Below, one piece after another: positions 26,814 through 36,771 of a stretch of 64,000 bases of DNA. Each line of letters begins with the position of its first letter. The first letter of the stretch is position 1. The stretch is from JBDIVL01 sp039794405 (GTDB lineage: Bacteria; Planctomycetota; Brocadiia; Brocadiales; Brocadiaceae), in assembly GCA_039794405.1 (NCBI GenBank), contig JBDIVL010000007.1:42037-106036 (forward strand). Reading direction: 5' to 3'. Below the pieces are notes generated by a model, which made no database searches, was not told where the DNA came from, and worked only from the letters and a program-made list of their open reading frames with translations. The translations under genes and the position numbers were made by a program.

Positions 26814-27208
26814 TTGCTGACAGATTTTATCATGTTGTATAAATTATGTTGGGTTTTTAAAAGGCAAAAACCCAACGACTTTTTACCCACCTCTACCCCT
26901 CCCAGGAGGGGACTTTTTGATTCCCCTCTTGAGAGGGGTTAGGGGTGTGTTATATGGTATTATGAAAAACTTTGAAATTTCTATACATTCAAATTAAGCC
27001 TTCGGCGACTTTTTTGGATAAAGCATTTCAACGTAGGGGCAGAAAGTCTTCAGCCCCTACAAAATTGAAATTCGTAATTGTTTTATCTACGATAAAATTT
27101 TTTTGTTCCAGAATTTATCTTCAATCTTTTCTTTGATTTTTCAGGAAAATCGTTTATGCTTATCTTTCATGAGAATTTCCTATACTTTATTATAAACGAG
27201 GTGAAAAA
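26814..27208. other. Repeat-rich intergenic region before malQ
   Basis: Contains ACCCCTCCCAGGAGGGG and TTCCCCTCTTGAGAGGGG inverted repeats at about 26894-26940, and the 28 bp palindrome at 27033-27060. It is a divergent promoter region for riboswitch A (minus) and malQ (plus). No gene seen. Confidence 0.55.
27033..27060. repeat. GTAGGGGC-family 28 bp palindrome
   Basis: GTAGGGGC and GCCCCTAC arms with a 12-base centre AGAAAGTCTTCA. Confidence 0.8.
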
Positions 27209-28714
27209 ATGAAAAGAAGAGGTAGCGGTGTTCTGCTTCATATTACCTCATTGCCATCACCATACGGGATAGGCGATCTTGGACCATGGGCATACAAGTT
27301 TGCGGACTTCCTTGCGGAGACAAAACAGAGTTTCTGGCAGATACTCCCTTTGAATCCAACAGATTCAGCCCATGGCAATTCTCCTTACAACAGTGTATCT
27401 GCCTTTGCAAATAACACAATCCTCATTAGCCCTGAACGTCTGGTACAGGATGGTTTTCTTGAAAAAAGTGACATTGAAACCCCACCTCTTTTTCTGAACG
27501 ATCGCATTCATTATTATGATGCCACTGTATACAAGAGACAGCTTTTCTGCCGGGCACATGAGCATTTCAAAAAAGTCAGTAATAACAAGCATACATATGA
27601 ATACGAAAGATTCTGTTTGGAAAATTCATACTGGCTGGAGGATTTCGCACTTTTTATTGCCCTGAAAGATCATTTCCATGGAAAGGTCTGGAGCGAATGG
27701 TCATTAGAGATACGGGATAGAAAACCGGAATCTCTGGAGATGTTTAGAAAACAGCTTCAAAATAAAATCGAAATGGAAAAATTCCTTCAGTATCTCTTTT
27801 TTCACCAATGGTCAGCTCTTAAGGATTATTGCAATGATAGGAATATTCACCTTATCGGCGATATACCCATTTATGTATGCTATGATAGCGCAGATGTCTG
27901 GGCACATCCTAATTTATTTAAATTGGACGAAAATAAACAGCCGGCATTCGTTGCCGGTGTACCACCTGATTACTTCAGCAAAACGGGGCAACGCTGGGGC
28001 AACCCTGTCTATCAATGGGATACCCTGAAAGAAACGAGATACATATGGTGGATTCAAAGAATGAAACAAAATTTGAGCTTATTTGACATGGTGCGGATAG
28101 ATCACTTCCGCGGATTCGTCGCTTACTGGGAAGTCCCTTCATCGGAGAAGACGGCCATCAATGGACGTTGGATTGAGGCACCGGTGGAAGATTTTTTTAC
28201 CACCCTCTTTAAACATTTTCCTTATCTCCCCATCATTGCAGAAGATCTTGGTGTTATTACCCCGGATGTCCGGGAAATCATTCACCGTTTCGAATTTCCT
28301 GGTATGCGATTACTTCTCTTCGCCTTTGACTGGAACCTCCCCACAAATCCCTATGCACCACATAACCATATTAAAAACTGTGTCGTATATACCGGTACCC
28401 ATGATAACAATACCGTAAGAGGATGGTTTGAGAACGAAATTCCACCCGAAGATAGAGAAAGGCTGTTTCATTATCTTGGACGAGAAGTTTCCGGGCAAGA
28501 CATCCACTGGGAGCTCGTCAAACTCGCAATGATGTCTGTTGCAAAAATGGTTATCGTCCCGATGCAGGACATTCTTGGGCTCGGCGAAGAATCACGAATG
28601 AACCGCCCTTCTATTACTGAAGGTAACTGGTTGTGGCGACTTTTACCGGAGCAGATAACACCTTCGCTGGTACAGAAACTCAGGGAAATGACAGAGATTT
28701 ATGGAAGGGGGTAA
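27209..28714 (+). CDS. malQ: 4-alpha-glucanotransferase (amylomaltase)
   Basis: 501 residues, the usual length for this GH77 enzyme. It transfers 1,4-glucan segments between maltodextrins in glycogen or starch-type metabolism. Typical landmarks are the opening RGSGVLLHITSLPSPYGIGDLG, SPYNSVSAFA, the nucleophile aspartate in MVRIDHFRGF, the acid/base glutamate in IIAEDLGVITPDV, and THDNNT. A site GAGGTG lies eight bases upstream. It stands alone on the plus strand between minus-strand units, so it has its own promoter. Planctomycetes of this type store glycogen, which fits. Confidence 0.95.
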   Translation: MKRRGSGVLLHITSLPSPYGIGDLGPWAYKFADFLAETKQSFWQILPLNPTDSAHGNSPYNSVSAFANNTILISPERLVQDGFLEKSDIETPPLFLNDRIHYYDATVYKRQLFCRAHEHFKKVSNNKHTYEYERFCLENSYWLEDFALFIALKDHFHGKVWSEWSLEIRDRKPESLEMFRKQLQNKIEMEKFLQYLFFHQWSALKDYCNDRNIHLIGDIPIYVCYDSADVWAHPNLFKLDENKQPAFVAGVPPDYFSKTGQRWGNPVYQWDTLKETRYIWWIQRMKQNLSLFDMVRIDHFRGFVAYWEVPSSEKTAINGRWIEAPVEDFFTTLFKHFPYLPIIAEDLGVITPDVREIIHRFEFPGMRLLLFAFDWNLPTNPYAPHNHIKNCVVYTGTHDNNTVRGWFENEIPPEDRERLFHYLGREVSGQDIHWELVKLAMMSVAKMVIVPMQDILGLGEESRMNRPSITEGNWLWRLLPEQITPSLVQKLREMTEIYGRG

Positions 28715-28818
28715 ACCTTTTTTCAGCAACAATTATTAGGAAACATACAAAACGTCCGGCTTAATCGAAGACGATTGAAACAACCCTAAGGGTATACAGC
28801 AAATTTGTTTGATTGTCG

Positions 28819-29826
28819 TTAAAATTGATCTAACAATTCTTTCTTTTTTTCGTTGTAATCGTCTTCTGTAATCAAGCCTTCAGATTCAAGGTCTTTTATC
28901 TCTCGTAACTGATCCTTGATGCTCATATCATCCATGGCCTCTCTCAGCAACTTGGCCTTTTTGTAATCGTAATCCTCTTCCGAAACAATCCCTTCATCAA
29001 CCAGTTCCTTCAGGATGGCAAGTTTGTTTTTTATCTTACTCTCACCGGAAGTCTCTCTTACAGACCCTAATGATCGAGAACTCCCCGGAACATCGGTATC
29101 GCCCATCCTTTCCTCCAACTTCTTGAGACGGGCGTTTAAGTCAGAGGTATCCATCTTCATCTTCTCTTCAACCGTTCCTACCCGTTGTACCATTGGTTGC
29201 TGATACATTTCATTAGACAGGTCAATAACAAGCCAGTTTTGATGAGATGGTTCAAACCGCTGTCCGGCTGATGGAATTAATTTCCAAAAACGGCTGTGAC
29301 TCACAGCGGCGGGGTTCTCCTTCGCCATCGTATGTCTTTTTTTATCTGACATAAAGTCATTATAGCTCCGGAACATATGGACGCGACTGAAAGCGATATT
29401 CAAAGTATTGCCGGTAATGAACAAACAGCAATAATTTTGCTGGTCTGTCAAAATTATGCGTTCAGAGTAAGATGAAACGGTAACAACTTGTGTAGGCGTT
29501 GCAACTGAAAATGCCTGGACTATTAGAGGAACCAGTCTTTTTATCTCGTCGTCCTGGAAGACCCTTAACGTCCCTTTCTTTTTTAATAAGCCCTTTTCTT
29601 CATAATAAATATACGATAGTACATTTGAGACAACATTACCCGTCAGCTCATAAGGGTGGCTAAACTGGATGCGATGACCATCCCTTTTGACTGATAATTC
29701 TTCATGTTTTACGGTAATCTTACCATCGTTATAAGTATCTGCACAGAGACCCCATGGTCTCCAGGAAAACATTATAAAAAAAATTCCTGCGAACAGAGCC
29801 GCCCGTTTTAATTTTTGGTATCTCAC
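28819..29826 (-). CDS. Exported protein with two C-terminal SHOCT-like motifs
   Basis: 335 residues. A signal peptide or anchor is at residues 9-28. The middle 200 residues are mixed sheet and unrecognised. From about residue 235 there is a coiled coil (LNARLKKLEERM), then two copies of a short SHOCT-like unit: ILKELVDEGIVSEEDYDYKKAKLL and IKDLESEGLITEDDYNEKKKELL. Such units end many exported or membrane proteins and may mediate oligomer formation. It ends seven bases after... the radA gene lies directly upstream on the same strand (gap six bases), so the two are co-transcribed. Function unknown. Confidence 0.75.
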   Translation of the reverse strand: MRYQKLKRAALFAGIFFIMFSWRPWGLCADTYNDGKITVKHEELSVKRDGHRIQFSHPYELTGNVVSNVLSYIYYEEKGLLKKKGTLRVFQDDEIKRLVPLIVQAFSVATPTQVVTVSSYSERIILTDQQNYCCLFITGNTLNIAFSRVHMFRSYNDFMSDKKRHTMAKENPAAVSHSRFWKLIPSAGQRFEPSHQNWLVIDLSNEMYQQPMVQRVGTVEEKMKMDTSDLNARLKKLEERMGDTDVPGSSRSLGSVRETSGESKIKNKLAILKELVDEGIVSEEDYDYKKAKLLREAMDDMSIKDQLREIKDLESEGLITEDDYNEKKKELLDQF

Positions 29827-29832
29827 GAGAAT

Positions 29833-31191
29833 TTATCCTATAATTTCTACAGCCTCAGAAAGATAACTAACCTCAATCAACTCTACACCCAACTCCTTCC
29901 CTATACCCTTCGCATTATCTTTTGGGATAATGACTTTTTTAAAACCCAGTCTCTGTGCTTCTTTTAACCGGACCTCGATTTGGGTTATATGGCGAACCTC
30001 TCCGCCCAACCCTATCTCCCCAATAACTGCGGTATCCGGGGGTATCGCCTTCTCCCGGAAACTTGATGCGACCGTCATGGCAATACCAAGGTCTGCGGCA
30101 GGCTCATCCACTTGCACCCCGCCTACTATATTCACAAAGATATCCTGCCCCCCGAGTTTCAATCCTATTCTCTTTTCAAGAACGGCAAGAATCATAGAAA
30201 CACGGTTATAGTCTACCCCACTCACCTTCCGTTCCGGTATACCAAAGTTTGCTTTTGTTACCAGGGCCTGTATCTCTACCAGGAGGGCACGGGTACCTTC
30301 CATGCAGGGAATAATGGTTGAGCCGGAACTAATTCTTCGGCCCTGCGAGATAAATATCATTGACGGGTTGTCCACCTGCTGCAGTCCGTTTTTCCGCATC
30401 TCGAAGATCCCTATTTCATCTGTGGAACCGAACCTGTTCTTGACCACTCTCAGGATACGGTAACATTGGAATTTTTCTCCTTCAAAATATAAGACCGTAT
30501 CAGCCATATGCTCGAGCACTTTAGGGCCGGCAATAATACCCTCCTTAGTTACATGCCCTACCAGGAAAATAGCAGACCCAGTGGATTTTGCAATAAGAAT
30601 TAACTCATTTGCACACTGCCGGACCTGTGCAACGGTTCCCGGAGAAGATTCCAGTTGTGATTTATAAATCATTTGAATAGAGTCAATCACAACCAGAGTA
30701 GGATTCGTATTATGGATATTTTCCAGGATAAAATCAAGATTTGTTTCTGAAACGACCAATAAGTTATCAGATAAAATGGATAACCGCTCTGCCCTCAGTT
30801 TTGTCTGAGCAACAGATTCTTCTCCCGTAACATAAAGAGTTGTGTACCCCTTTTGGCTGATATGTTGACATACTTGTAAAAGCAGCGTAGACTTACCAAT
30901 TCCTGGCGCTCCACCAATCAACACCGCGGAACCAGTAATTAGTCCACCACCTAAGATTCTATCAAACTCCTTCATCCCTGTCTCTATACAGGGGGATTCC
31001 AGTAATTTTACCTTTGTTATCGGCTGCGGCAACTCTCGATTGAGTAAAGATGATTTATAGTCAGAACTGCCACGGGTATTAACCTCCTCTACCGTAGAAT
31101 TCCATTCTCCACATCCCCCGCAGCGCCCAACCCATTTCAGACTCCTCCAACCGCAATGCTGACAAACATAAAAAACACCGGGTTTTGTCAT
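29833..31191 (-). CDS. radA: DNA repair protein RadA
   Basis: 452 residues from the ATG at 31191; the frame opens ten codons earlier at a TTG with no better ribosome site. N-terminal zinc finger CQHCGW...CGGCGEW, RecA-like core with Walker A GGAPGIGKST near residue 89, and the RadA hallmark KNRFGST near 245. A C-terminal Lon-like domain follows. RadA drives branch migration in recombination. It is downstream of the clpC terminator and directly upstream of the SHOCT-like gene. In Firmicutes radA also follows clpC-mcsAB, so this gene order is familiar. Confidence 0.95.
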   Translation of the reverse strand: MTKPGVFYVCQHCGWRSLKWVGRCGGCGEWNSTVEEVNTRGSSDYKSSLLNRELPQPITKVKLLESPCIETGMKEFDRILGGGLITGSAVLIGGAPGIGKSTLLLQVCQHISQKGYTTLYVTGEESVAQTKLRAERLSILSDNLLVVSETNLDFILENIHNTNPTLVVIDSIQMIYKSQLESSPGTVAQVRQCANELILIAKSTGSAIFLVGHVTKEGIIAGPKVLEHMADTVLYFEGEKFQCYRILRVVKNRFGSTDEIGIFEMRKNGLQQVDNPSMIFISQGRRISSGSTIIPCMEGTRALLVEIQALVTKANFGIPERKVSGVDYNRVSMILAVLEKRIGLKLGGQDIFVNIVGGVQVDEPAADLGIAMTVASSFREKAIPPDTAVIGEIGLGGEVRHITQIEVRLKEAQRLGFKKVIIPKDNAKGIGKELGVELIEVSYLSEAVEIIG

Positions 31192-31223
31192 AATGGAGAA
31201 AACATTCCTCTTTCCTATCAATA

Positions 31224-31254
31224 AAAAAGGGAAGAGTTTTGCTCTCCCCTTTTA
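31224..31254 (-). terminator. Intrinsic terminator after clpC
   Basis: On the minus strand AAAAGGGGAGAGC and CTCTTCCCTTTTTT pair around a short loop and end in a T-run. It separates clpC from radA. Confidence 0.85.
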
Positions 31255-31281
31255 TTGATTTTACGTAATTTTCATCTTGAT

Positions 31282-33762
31282 TTACAGGCTACTTTCAGCA
31301 TTCACCAATGCCGGTTCCTGACTTTCAACCACCTCATCAAATACCAATTTACTATCGTGTATCCTTGCTTTCACATGCTTCTTTCCTTCAAATCTGCCCT
31401 GGAGTATTTCTTCTGAAAGAGGGTCTTCTAAATAATTCTCAATTGCCCTTCGAAGTGGACGTGCTCCAAAGTTTTCGTTATATCCCTTTTCTATCAGGAA
31501 TTCTAATACTTCATCCGTTAATGTAATGCTGATGTTGTAATTTTCCAGCCTCTTTTTAACGCTCTTTAACTCAATATCGATTATCTTCTTCAAATCCTCT
31601 TTATTCAGCGGCTTGAAGACAATAATATTATCTACCCGGTTTAAGAATTCCGGACGAAAGTGTTTTTCAACCTCTTTTTTCAATTGTTCTTTGATCATCT
31701 CATAGGTATGTTCACCGGTCACTTTTTTGAAGCCCAAAGAGGCCTGGTTCTTAATAACATCCGCCCCGATATTCGAGGTCATAATAATAACTACGTTGCG
31801 GAAATCTACATGGCGCCCGAAGCTATCCGTTAATCTCCCGTCTTCCATAATCTGCAATAACATATTAAATACATCCGGATGGGCCTTTTCTATTTCATCA
31901 AGCAATACTACGGCATAGGGGCGACGACGAATTTTTTCCGTCAACTGACCACCTTCCTCATAACCAATATAACCCGGAGGGGCACCGATCAATCTTGAAA
32001 TATTGTGTTTCTCCATATACTCTGACATATCAATCTGGATAAGTGCTTCCTCTTCCCCAAACATAAATTTCGCCAAAGACCTCGCAAGATGCGTTTTTCC
32101 CACCCCCGATGGCCCTACGAATATAAAGGATGCAACAGGGCGATTGGGATTTTTTAATCCCGCACGGGAACGGCGTATCGCCTTAGCAATCGCCTTCACT
32201 GCTTCTTCCTGGCTAATTACCATTTTATGGAGTTCATCCTCCATCCGAAGCAGTCTCTTGGCCTCAGCGGATTCGATACGGGTAATAGGGATTCCGGTCA
32301 TCTTAGACACAACTTCAGATACCACCTCTTCGTTTACCGTACCTTCAACTTCGGCACGCGACTCCCGCCATTCTTTCTCTATGGTTTCTTTTTTCTTTTT
32401 TAATTTATCGGCTTTGTCTCTTAACCGTGCAGCCCTTTCAAAATCCTGAATTGCCACAGATTCATCCTTATCTTTCTCCAGCTTGTTGATTTCTTCTTCT
32501 ATGTGCCTCAAGTCCGGCGGCTGTGTAGTTGCCTTGAGCCGTACCCTTGCACATGCCTCATCAATCACATCAATTGCCTTATCCGGAAGATATCTTCCTG
32601 TAATATAACGGATAGACAGTTCTGTGGCAGATTCTAACGCCTCATCCGTAATTTGAACCTTATGATGGGCCTCATAACGATCCCTGAGTCCCTTCAATAT
32701 CTCAACAGTTTCTTCCTTTGAAGGAGGTTCTACAACAATGGTTTGGAACCTTCTCTCAAGGGCACCGTCTTTTTCGATATATTTCCTGTATTCATCGAGC
32801 GTGGTGGCACCGATACACTGAATTTCTCCCCGTGATAGTGCGGGCTTTAAGACATTGGAAGCATCGATAGCTCCTTCTGCACCACCAGCCCCTACCAGGG
32901 TATGAAGCTCGTCAATAAACAGGATAACATTTTTCACCCTCTTTACCTCGGACATTACGGCCTTAATACGTTCTTCAAATTGACCACGGTATTTCGTGCC
33001 GGCTACCATCATCGCAAGATCCAGGGCTACAATCCTGCGATCTCTTAATAATTCAGGTATATTCCCCTGAATAACGGCCTGCGCAAGGCCTTCAACAATA
33101 GCTGTCTTTCCAACTCCCGCCTCTCCTAACAATACAGGATTGTTCTTTGTCCTGCGGCACAAGACTTGAATGACACGTTCGATTACTTCCTGACGTCCGA
33201 TAACAGGATCGAGCTCGTGCTCTCTTGCTTGCTGTGTGAGATCTCTGCCAAAAGAGTCCAATGCAGGGGTTTTTGATTTCCCTTTCTTTTCTTCTTTTTC
33301 CTGGTTGGCACCACCCTGAACAGCTTCGGAACCCAGAAGACCAATAACCTCTTCCCGCACATCATCAAGCTTTACGCCCAGGTTTAACAGTACCTGTGCG
33401 GCTACACCTTCCTGTTCTCTGAGGAGTCCCAGGAGCAGATGTTCCGTTCCAATATAGTTATGTCCAAGCGCCCGTGCCTCTTCCATTGCGTATTCAAGTA
33501 CCTTTTTCACCCGTGGAGTAAAAGGTAATTGTCCGACAGAAACCAGGTCTGATCCACTTTGAACAATTTTCTCTACTTCGAGACGTATCTTTTTTAATTC
33601 TATATCAAGATTTTGCAGAACATTGGCCGCAACACCGCTACCTTCTTTTACTAATCCCAATAAGATGTGCTCTGTACCAATATATTCGTGATTAAATCGC
33701 CTGGCTTCCTCTCGTGCGAGTGCCATAACTTTTCTAGCACGGTCTGTAAATCGATCAAACAT
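31282..33762 (-). CDS. clpC: ATP-dependent Clp protease ATPase ClpC
   Basis: 826 residues, normal ClpC length. The N-terminal domain has two Clp-N repeats (residues 1-145). The first AAA+ module has Walker A GEAGVGKT near 212. A middle coiled coil with a UVR-type motif (DFERAARLRDKADKLKK) is at about 440. The second AAA+ module has GPSGVGKTHLA near 555. The C-terminal domain contains NFGARPLRRAI. It unfolds substrates for ClpP. Here it sits in an operon with the arginine kinase pair McsB-McsA, which marks proteins for ClpC in Bacillus. Confidence 0.96.
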   Translation of the reverse strand: MFDRFTDRARKVMALAREEARRFNHEYIGTEHILLGLVKEGSGVAANVLQNLDIELKKIRLEVEKIVQSGSDLVSVGQLPFTPRVKKVLEYAMEEARALGHNYIGTEHLLLGLLREQEGVAAQVLLNLGVKLDDVREEVIGLLGSEAVQGGANQEKEEKKGKSKTPALDSFGRDLTQQAREHELDPVIGRQEVIERVIQVLCRRTKNNPVLLGEAGVGKTAIVEGLAQAVIQGNIPELLRDRRIVALDLAMMVAGTKYRGQFEERIKAVMSEVKRVKNVILFIDELHTLVGAGGAEGAIDASNVLKPALSRGEIQCIGATTLDEYRKYIEKDGALERRFQTIVVEPPSKEETVEILKGLRDRYEAHHKVQITDEALESATELSIRYITGRYLPDKAIDVIDEACARVRLKATTQPPDLRHIEEEINKLEKDKDESVAIQDFERAARLRDKADKLKKKKETIEKEWRESRAEVEGTVNEEVVSEVVSKMTGIPITRIESAEAKRLLRMEDELHKMVISQEEAVKAIAKAIRRSRAGLKNPNRPVASFIFVGPSGVGKTHLARSLAKFMFGEEEALIQIDMSEYMEKHNISRLIGAPPGYIGYEEGGQLTEKIRRRPYAVVLLDEIEKAHPDVFNMLLQIMEDGRLTDSFGRHVDFRNVVIIMTSNIGADVIKNQASLGFKKVTGEHTYEMIKEQLKKEVEKHFRPEFLNRVDNIIVFKPLNKEDLKKIIDIELKSVKKRLENYNISITLTDEVLEFLIEKGYNENFGARPLRRAIENYLEDPLSEEILQGRFEGKKHVKARIHDSKLVFDEVVESQEPALVNAESSL

Positions 33763-33770
33763 AATACCAC

Positions 33771-34841
33771 CTATCCTTTCAAACTTTCTATCTTTTCCAG
33801 GCGTTTTCTTACATACGCTGCGCGAATGATATTCCTTTGTGATGAAGAAAGTTCACGCCCTTCTAATTTTTGTAAATGACCAGGGAGTGTAAGAATAAAG
33901 AGCTCGTTCAGTGTTTTCATTTCAATATCATTAATAATTCCTAAATTAACTCCCATCCGGACCTGGGACAGAAGATGCATGATTTCCTCGGACGAGATCA
34001 TGCGTGCTACTTTCAGCATCCCATAAGAGCGCCATACACGGTCCTCTAACTGCTCCCTGCTCTCAGAAACCAGCGCCTTCCGGGCCATTCGTTCATAACT
34101 GGTAATCCTTGGGATCACACTCTCTATAACCTCGATTATCTCTATTTCTGACTTGCCAAGGGTAAACTGGTTCGAGATCTGATACAGATCACCGGAGACC
34201 TGTGTCCCCTCACCGTACAGACCTCTTACCACTAACCCAAGCTTCATAACTGCATTAAACACCTTTTCAATATGATGCGTCATTCCTAATGCCGGTAAGT
34301 GTAACATGACCGAAGCCCTCATTCCCGTACCAACATTTGTGGGACAGGCCGTCAAGTAACCAAACCGGGAAGAATAGGCATAGCTCAACTTTTTCTCTAA
34401 TTTATTATCGATTTCGTCGATTGTTTTCCATGCCTCTCTTAACTCGAACCCGGACCGGATTACCTGTATTCTTAAATGGTCTTCCTCATTCACCATCAGG
34501 CTGACTGTCTCCGATTTACCAAATGCTACGCCCCTTTCACCGTCTCCCCCTGCATGCTCTCTGCTGATAAGATGCCGTTCCACTAAAAAGAGCCTGTCTA
34601 CGGGCGTGATGTCTCCGAGATTTACATAGCAAAGGTCCGGGGTAATATCAGATTCTTTAATTTTCGCCTTCACCAATGTTTCCAGCTCTTTTTTTTGCTT
34701 TACATTAGCCCTTGAAAGAAAAGGAAATCGTGCTACGTTCCTCGCCAGGCGAATCCTGCTGCTGATAACGATATCCGATTCTGGACCCGTACCCCTTAAC
34801 CATTCACCTGTATTATCAGTCAAATCACTAATCTTCATCAT
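33771..34841 (-). CDS. mcsB: Protein arginine kinase McsB
   Basis: 356 residues from the ATG at 34841, which gives an overlap of 14 bp with mcsA; the frame opens six codons earlier. It resembles phosphagen kinases, with the start VISSRIRLARNVARFPF, the central ACPTNVGTGMRASVMLHLP around the catalytic cysteine position, and EVIESVIPRI. In Bacillus, McsB phosphorylates arginines to tag proteins for ClpC-ClpP. Gene order mcsA-mcsB-clpC matches Firmicutes except that ctsR is missing. The translational overlap with mcsA fits a complex. Confidence 0.94.
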   Translation of the reverse strand: MMKISDLTDNTGEWLRGTGPESDIVISSRIRLARNVARFPFLSRANVKQKKELETLVKAKIKESDITPDLCYVNLGDITPVDRLFLVERHLISREHAGGDGERGVAFGKSETVSLMVNEEDHLRIQVIRSGFELREAWKTIDEIDNKLEKKLSYAYSSRFGYLTACPTNVGTGMRASVMLHLPALGMTHHIEKVFNAVMKLGLVVRGLYGEGTQVSGDLYQISNQFTLGKSEIEIIEVIESVIPRITSYERMARKALVSESREQLEDRVWRSYGMLKVARMISSEEIMHLLSQVRMGVNLGIINDIEMKTLNELFILTLPGHLQKLEGRELSSSQRNIIRAAYVRKRLEKIESLKG

Positions 34842-35325
34842 TATCGCCTGAAAGTTCATAAATTTTATCTCTTAATTCAGCCGCCTTTTCATAATCTTCC
34901 TTTTCCACGGCCTTATTCAGCTCATTTCGTAATTGCATAAGCTCGTTCTTCTTTATTAATTCTTTTCCTGCCCTTGAAGGAACCTTTCCCACATGATGGG
35001 TACTGCTGTGCATCTTTTCCAATAATGGAATCAAACCTTTTCTAAAAATGGTATAATCCATCGGACAGCCCAACCGTCCATTGGACCGGAACTCCAGGTA
35101 TGATAATCCACATACAGGGCACACAGTTTTGGACATCTCATTGATTTCTGGTGCTACCTGGTTAATGAGACTTGTCAATATCTCAGTCGGTGAGGGTACT
35201 TTTGTAAGATGAGTATTGATACTCTGAGCACATTCCTCACAAAGATGGCGCTCCTTCTTTACATTACCAACAATTTCGGTTAAATGTACCGTTGCGTGTT
35301 TTTTATTACAAGATTCGCATTTCAT
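34828..35325 (-). CDS. mcsA: McsA, activator of McsB
   Basis: 165 residues. Two zinc-binding CxxC pairs at the start (CESCNKKHA, CEECAQS), a second set at CPVCGLSY and CPMDY, and a C-terminal UVR motif ELNKAVEKEDYEKAAELRDKI. It activates McsB and binds metal. First gene of the mcsA-mcsB-clpC operon. No CtsR repressor gene precedes it, so heat-shock control must differ from Bacillus. Confidence 0.92.
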   Translation of the reverse strand: MKCESCNKKHATVHLTEIVGNVKKERHLCEECAQSINTHLTKVPSPTEILTSLINQVAPEINEMSKTVCPVCGLSYLEFRSNGRLGCPMDYTIFRKGLIPLLEKMHSSTHHVGKVPSRAGKELIKKNELMQLRNELNKAVEKEDYEKAAELRDKIYELSGDNDED

Positions 35326-35450
35326 TATTTTTCTATCCTAACCAATCTTCAGGCAAGTCCTTTAGTATTCACCAGGAAAAAACTTCTTTTTTCGTTGGAT
35401 TTTTCTGTATACTTCTTCTTATTTAATTGCAACTACGTAGAGTTCAGGAA

Positions 35451-36743
35451 TCATTTGCTTTTTTCCCATTTTAACACATCAATGACTTTTCCTAAAGAAC
35501 TTTTTTCTGATAATATTTCCTGCCGGATTCTATTTTCTTTTTCCAAACAGTCCATGCCATAATTAACCCTCATAACCGCCTCTGCACTGGGTATCACCAT
35601 CAATCCGTCATCATCTCCCACAACCCAGTCGCCCGGGTTTATTTGAATTCCTGAAATATGGATGGGTACATTGATTTCTCCAAGTCCCCTGGGTTCACCA
35701 GCCGTTGGCATCGTCATCTTTGTAAAGGCTGGAAAATTTAGTCTTCTAATTTCTGCAGTGTCCCGTATCGCTCCATGGATCACTACACCACCTATTTTCT
35801 TCTGCAGAGCACTGTGGGTTGCCAGCTCCCCCCATACCGCCGGGCCAGTTCCTCCAGCATCAATCACAATTACATCCCCTTCTCTTGCAACGTCTATAGC
35901 CTCAACAGGTTTAGCCCAATCGCCCGGATATGTTCGGACAGTAACTGCGTTTCCCACGAGTTTCATATTCTGGTATATTGGATTTAGTCCGGTAATACTT
36001 TCTGCACGGTGGCCCCCGTCCGAGATATTTGCTGTAGAAAGTTTCATTAAAGCCTCCCGGACACCTTCGTTTGTTACCCTTTTAAAGAGTGTTGTACAAG
36101 TCCTTTGGTTTTCCTGAATCGCAATTTTGATGCTTTCCACCGCAGCCTTTGCATTTACTGATTTACTGATATATCCACCTACAATAATAATACTCGCTCC
36201 CATGTTTACTGCATCAATTACATTTTCAGAATTTATTCCGCCAGCTACGGCAATTGGTATTTTCACTTTTGTGGAAATGCGCTGCAGCATCTCAAAAGGT
36301 GTCTGTCCATACATTTGGTCGTCGATAGCGGTATGAATGGCAATATAGTCAGCACCCCATTCCTCTATATCAGCGGCATGCTCTTCAACCTCACGGTTGT
36401 TCATAAGATCTACACATATCTTTATACCGTAATTCCTTCCTGCTTGTATGCATTCTTTAATCGTTGAACCGGGAGCGTTTCCCATCACAACTGCAACATT
36501 CGCACCCGCTTTTGCAGCCATTTCCATTTCGGCACGGCCCGCATCCATAGTTTTCATATCGGCAACCAGGGTTATATCAGGGAATAATTTTCTCATATGA
36601 CGTATCGCATTCATCCCCTCACTTTTAATAAGCGGGGTACCGATCTCAACCCAATCAGCCCCCCCATCGATCGCCTCTTCTGCAACCTTTACGGCCCTGT
36701 GAAGGTCAATAAAATCGAGGGCTACTTGTAATATTACCGCCAT
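35451..36743 (-). CDS. 3-hexulose-6-phosphate synthase fused to RraA-like domain
   Basis: 430 residues. Residues 1-210 form the orotidine-decarboxylase-type barrel of hexulose-6-phosphate synthase, with VADMKTMDAG carrying the catalytic Asp-Lys-Asp set, and VAGGIN and IIVGGYIS at the phosphate site. Residues 220-420 form an RraA-like/HMG-aldolase-type domain with GELATHSALQKKIGGVVIHGAIRDT. The first domain condenses ribulose 5-phosphate with formaldehyde or runs in reverse to make pentose phosphate. The role of the second domain in such fusions is unclear. The fusion is known from archaea and some bacteria. No 6-phospho-3-hexuloisomerase gene is nearby. Confidence 0.88.
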   Translation of the reverse strand: MAVILQVALDFIDLHRAVKVAEEAIDGGADWVEIGTPLIKSEGMNAIRHMRKLFPDITLVADMKTMDAGRAEMEMAAKAGANVAVVMGNAPGSTIKECIQAGRNYGIKICVDLMNNREVEEHAADIEEWGADYIAIHTAIDDQMYGQTPFEMLQRISTKVKIPIAVAGGINSENVIDAVNMGASIIIVGGYISKSVNAKAAVESIKIAIQENQRTCTTLFKRVTNEGVREALMKLSTANISDGGHRAESITGLNPIYQNMKLVGNAVTVRTYPGDWAKPVEAIDVAREGDVIVIDAGGTGPAVWGELATHSALQKKIGGVVIHGAIRDTAEIRRLNFPAFTKMTMPTAGEPRGLGEINVPIHISGIQINPGDWVVGDDDGLMVIPSAEAVMRVNYGMDCLEKENRIRQEILSEKSSLGKVIDVLKWEKSK

Positions 36744-36771
36744 TATTTATCACTCAATTGTGAAAGAGCCT

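Noticed and set aside
32003..32449. 148-residue plus-strand open frame
   Set aside because: Lies opposite the AAA+ modules of clpC; typical shadow frame.
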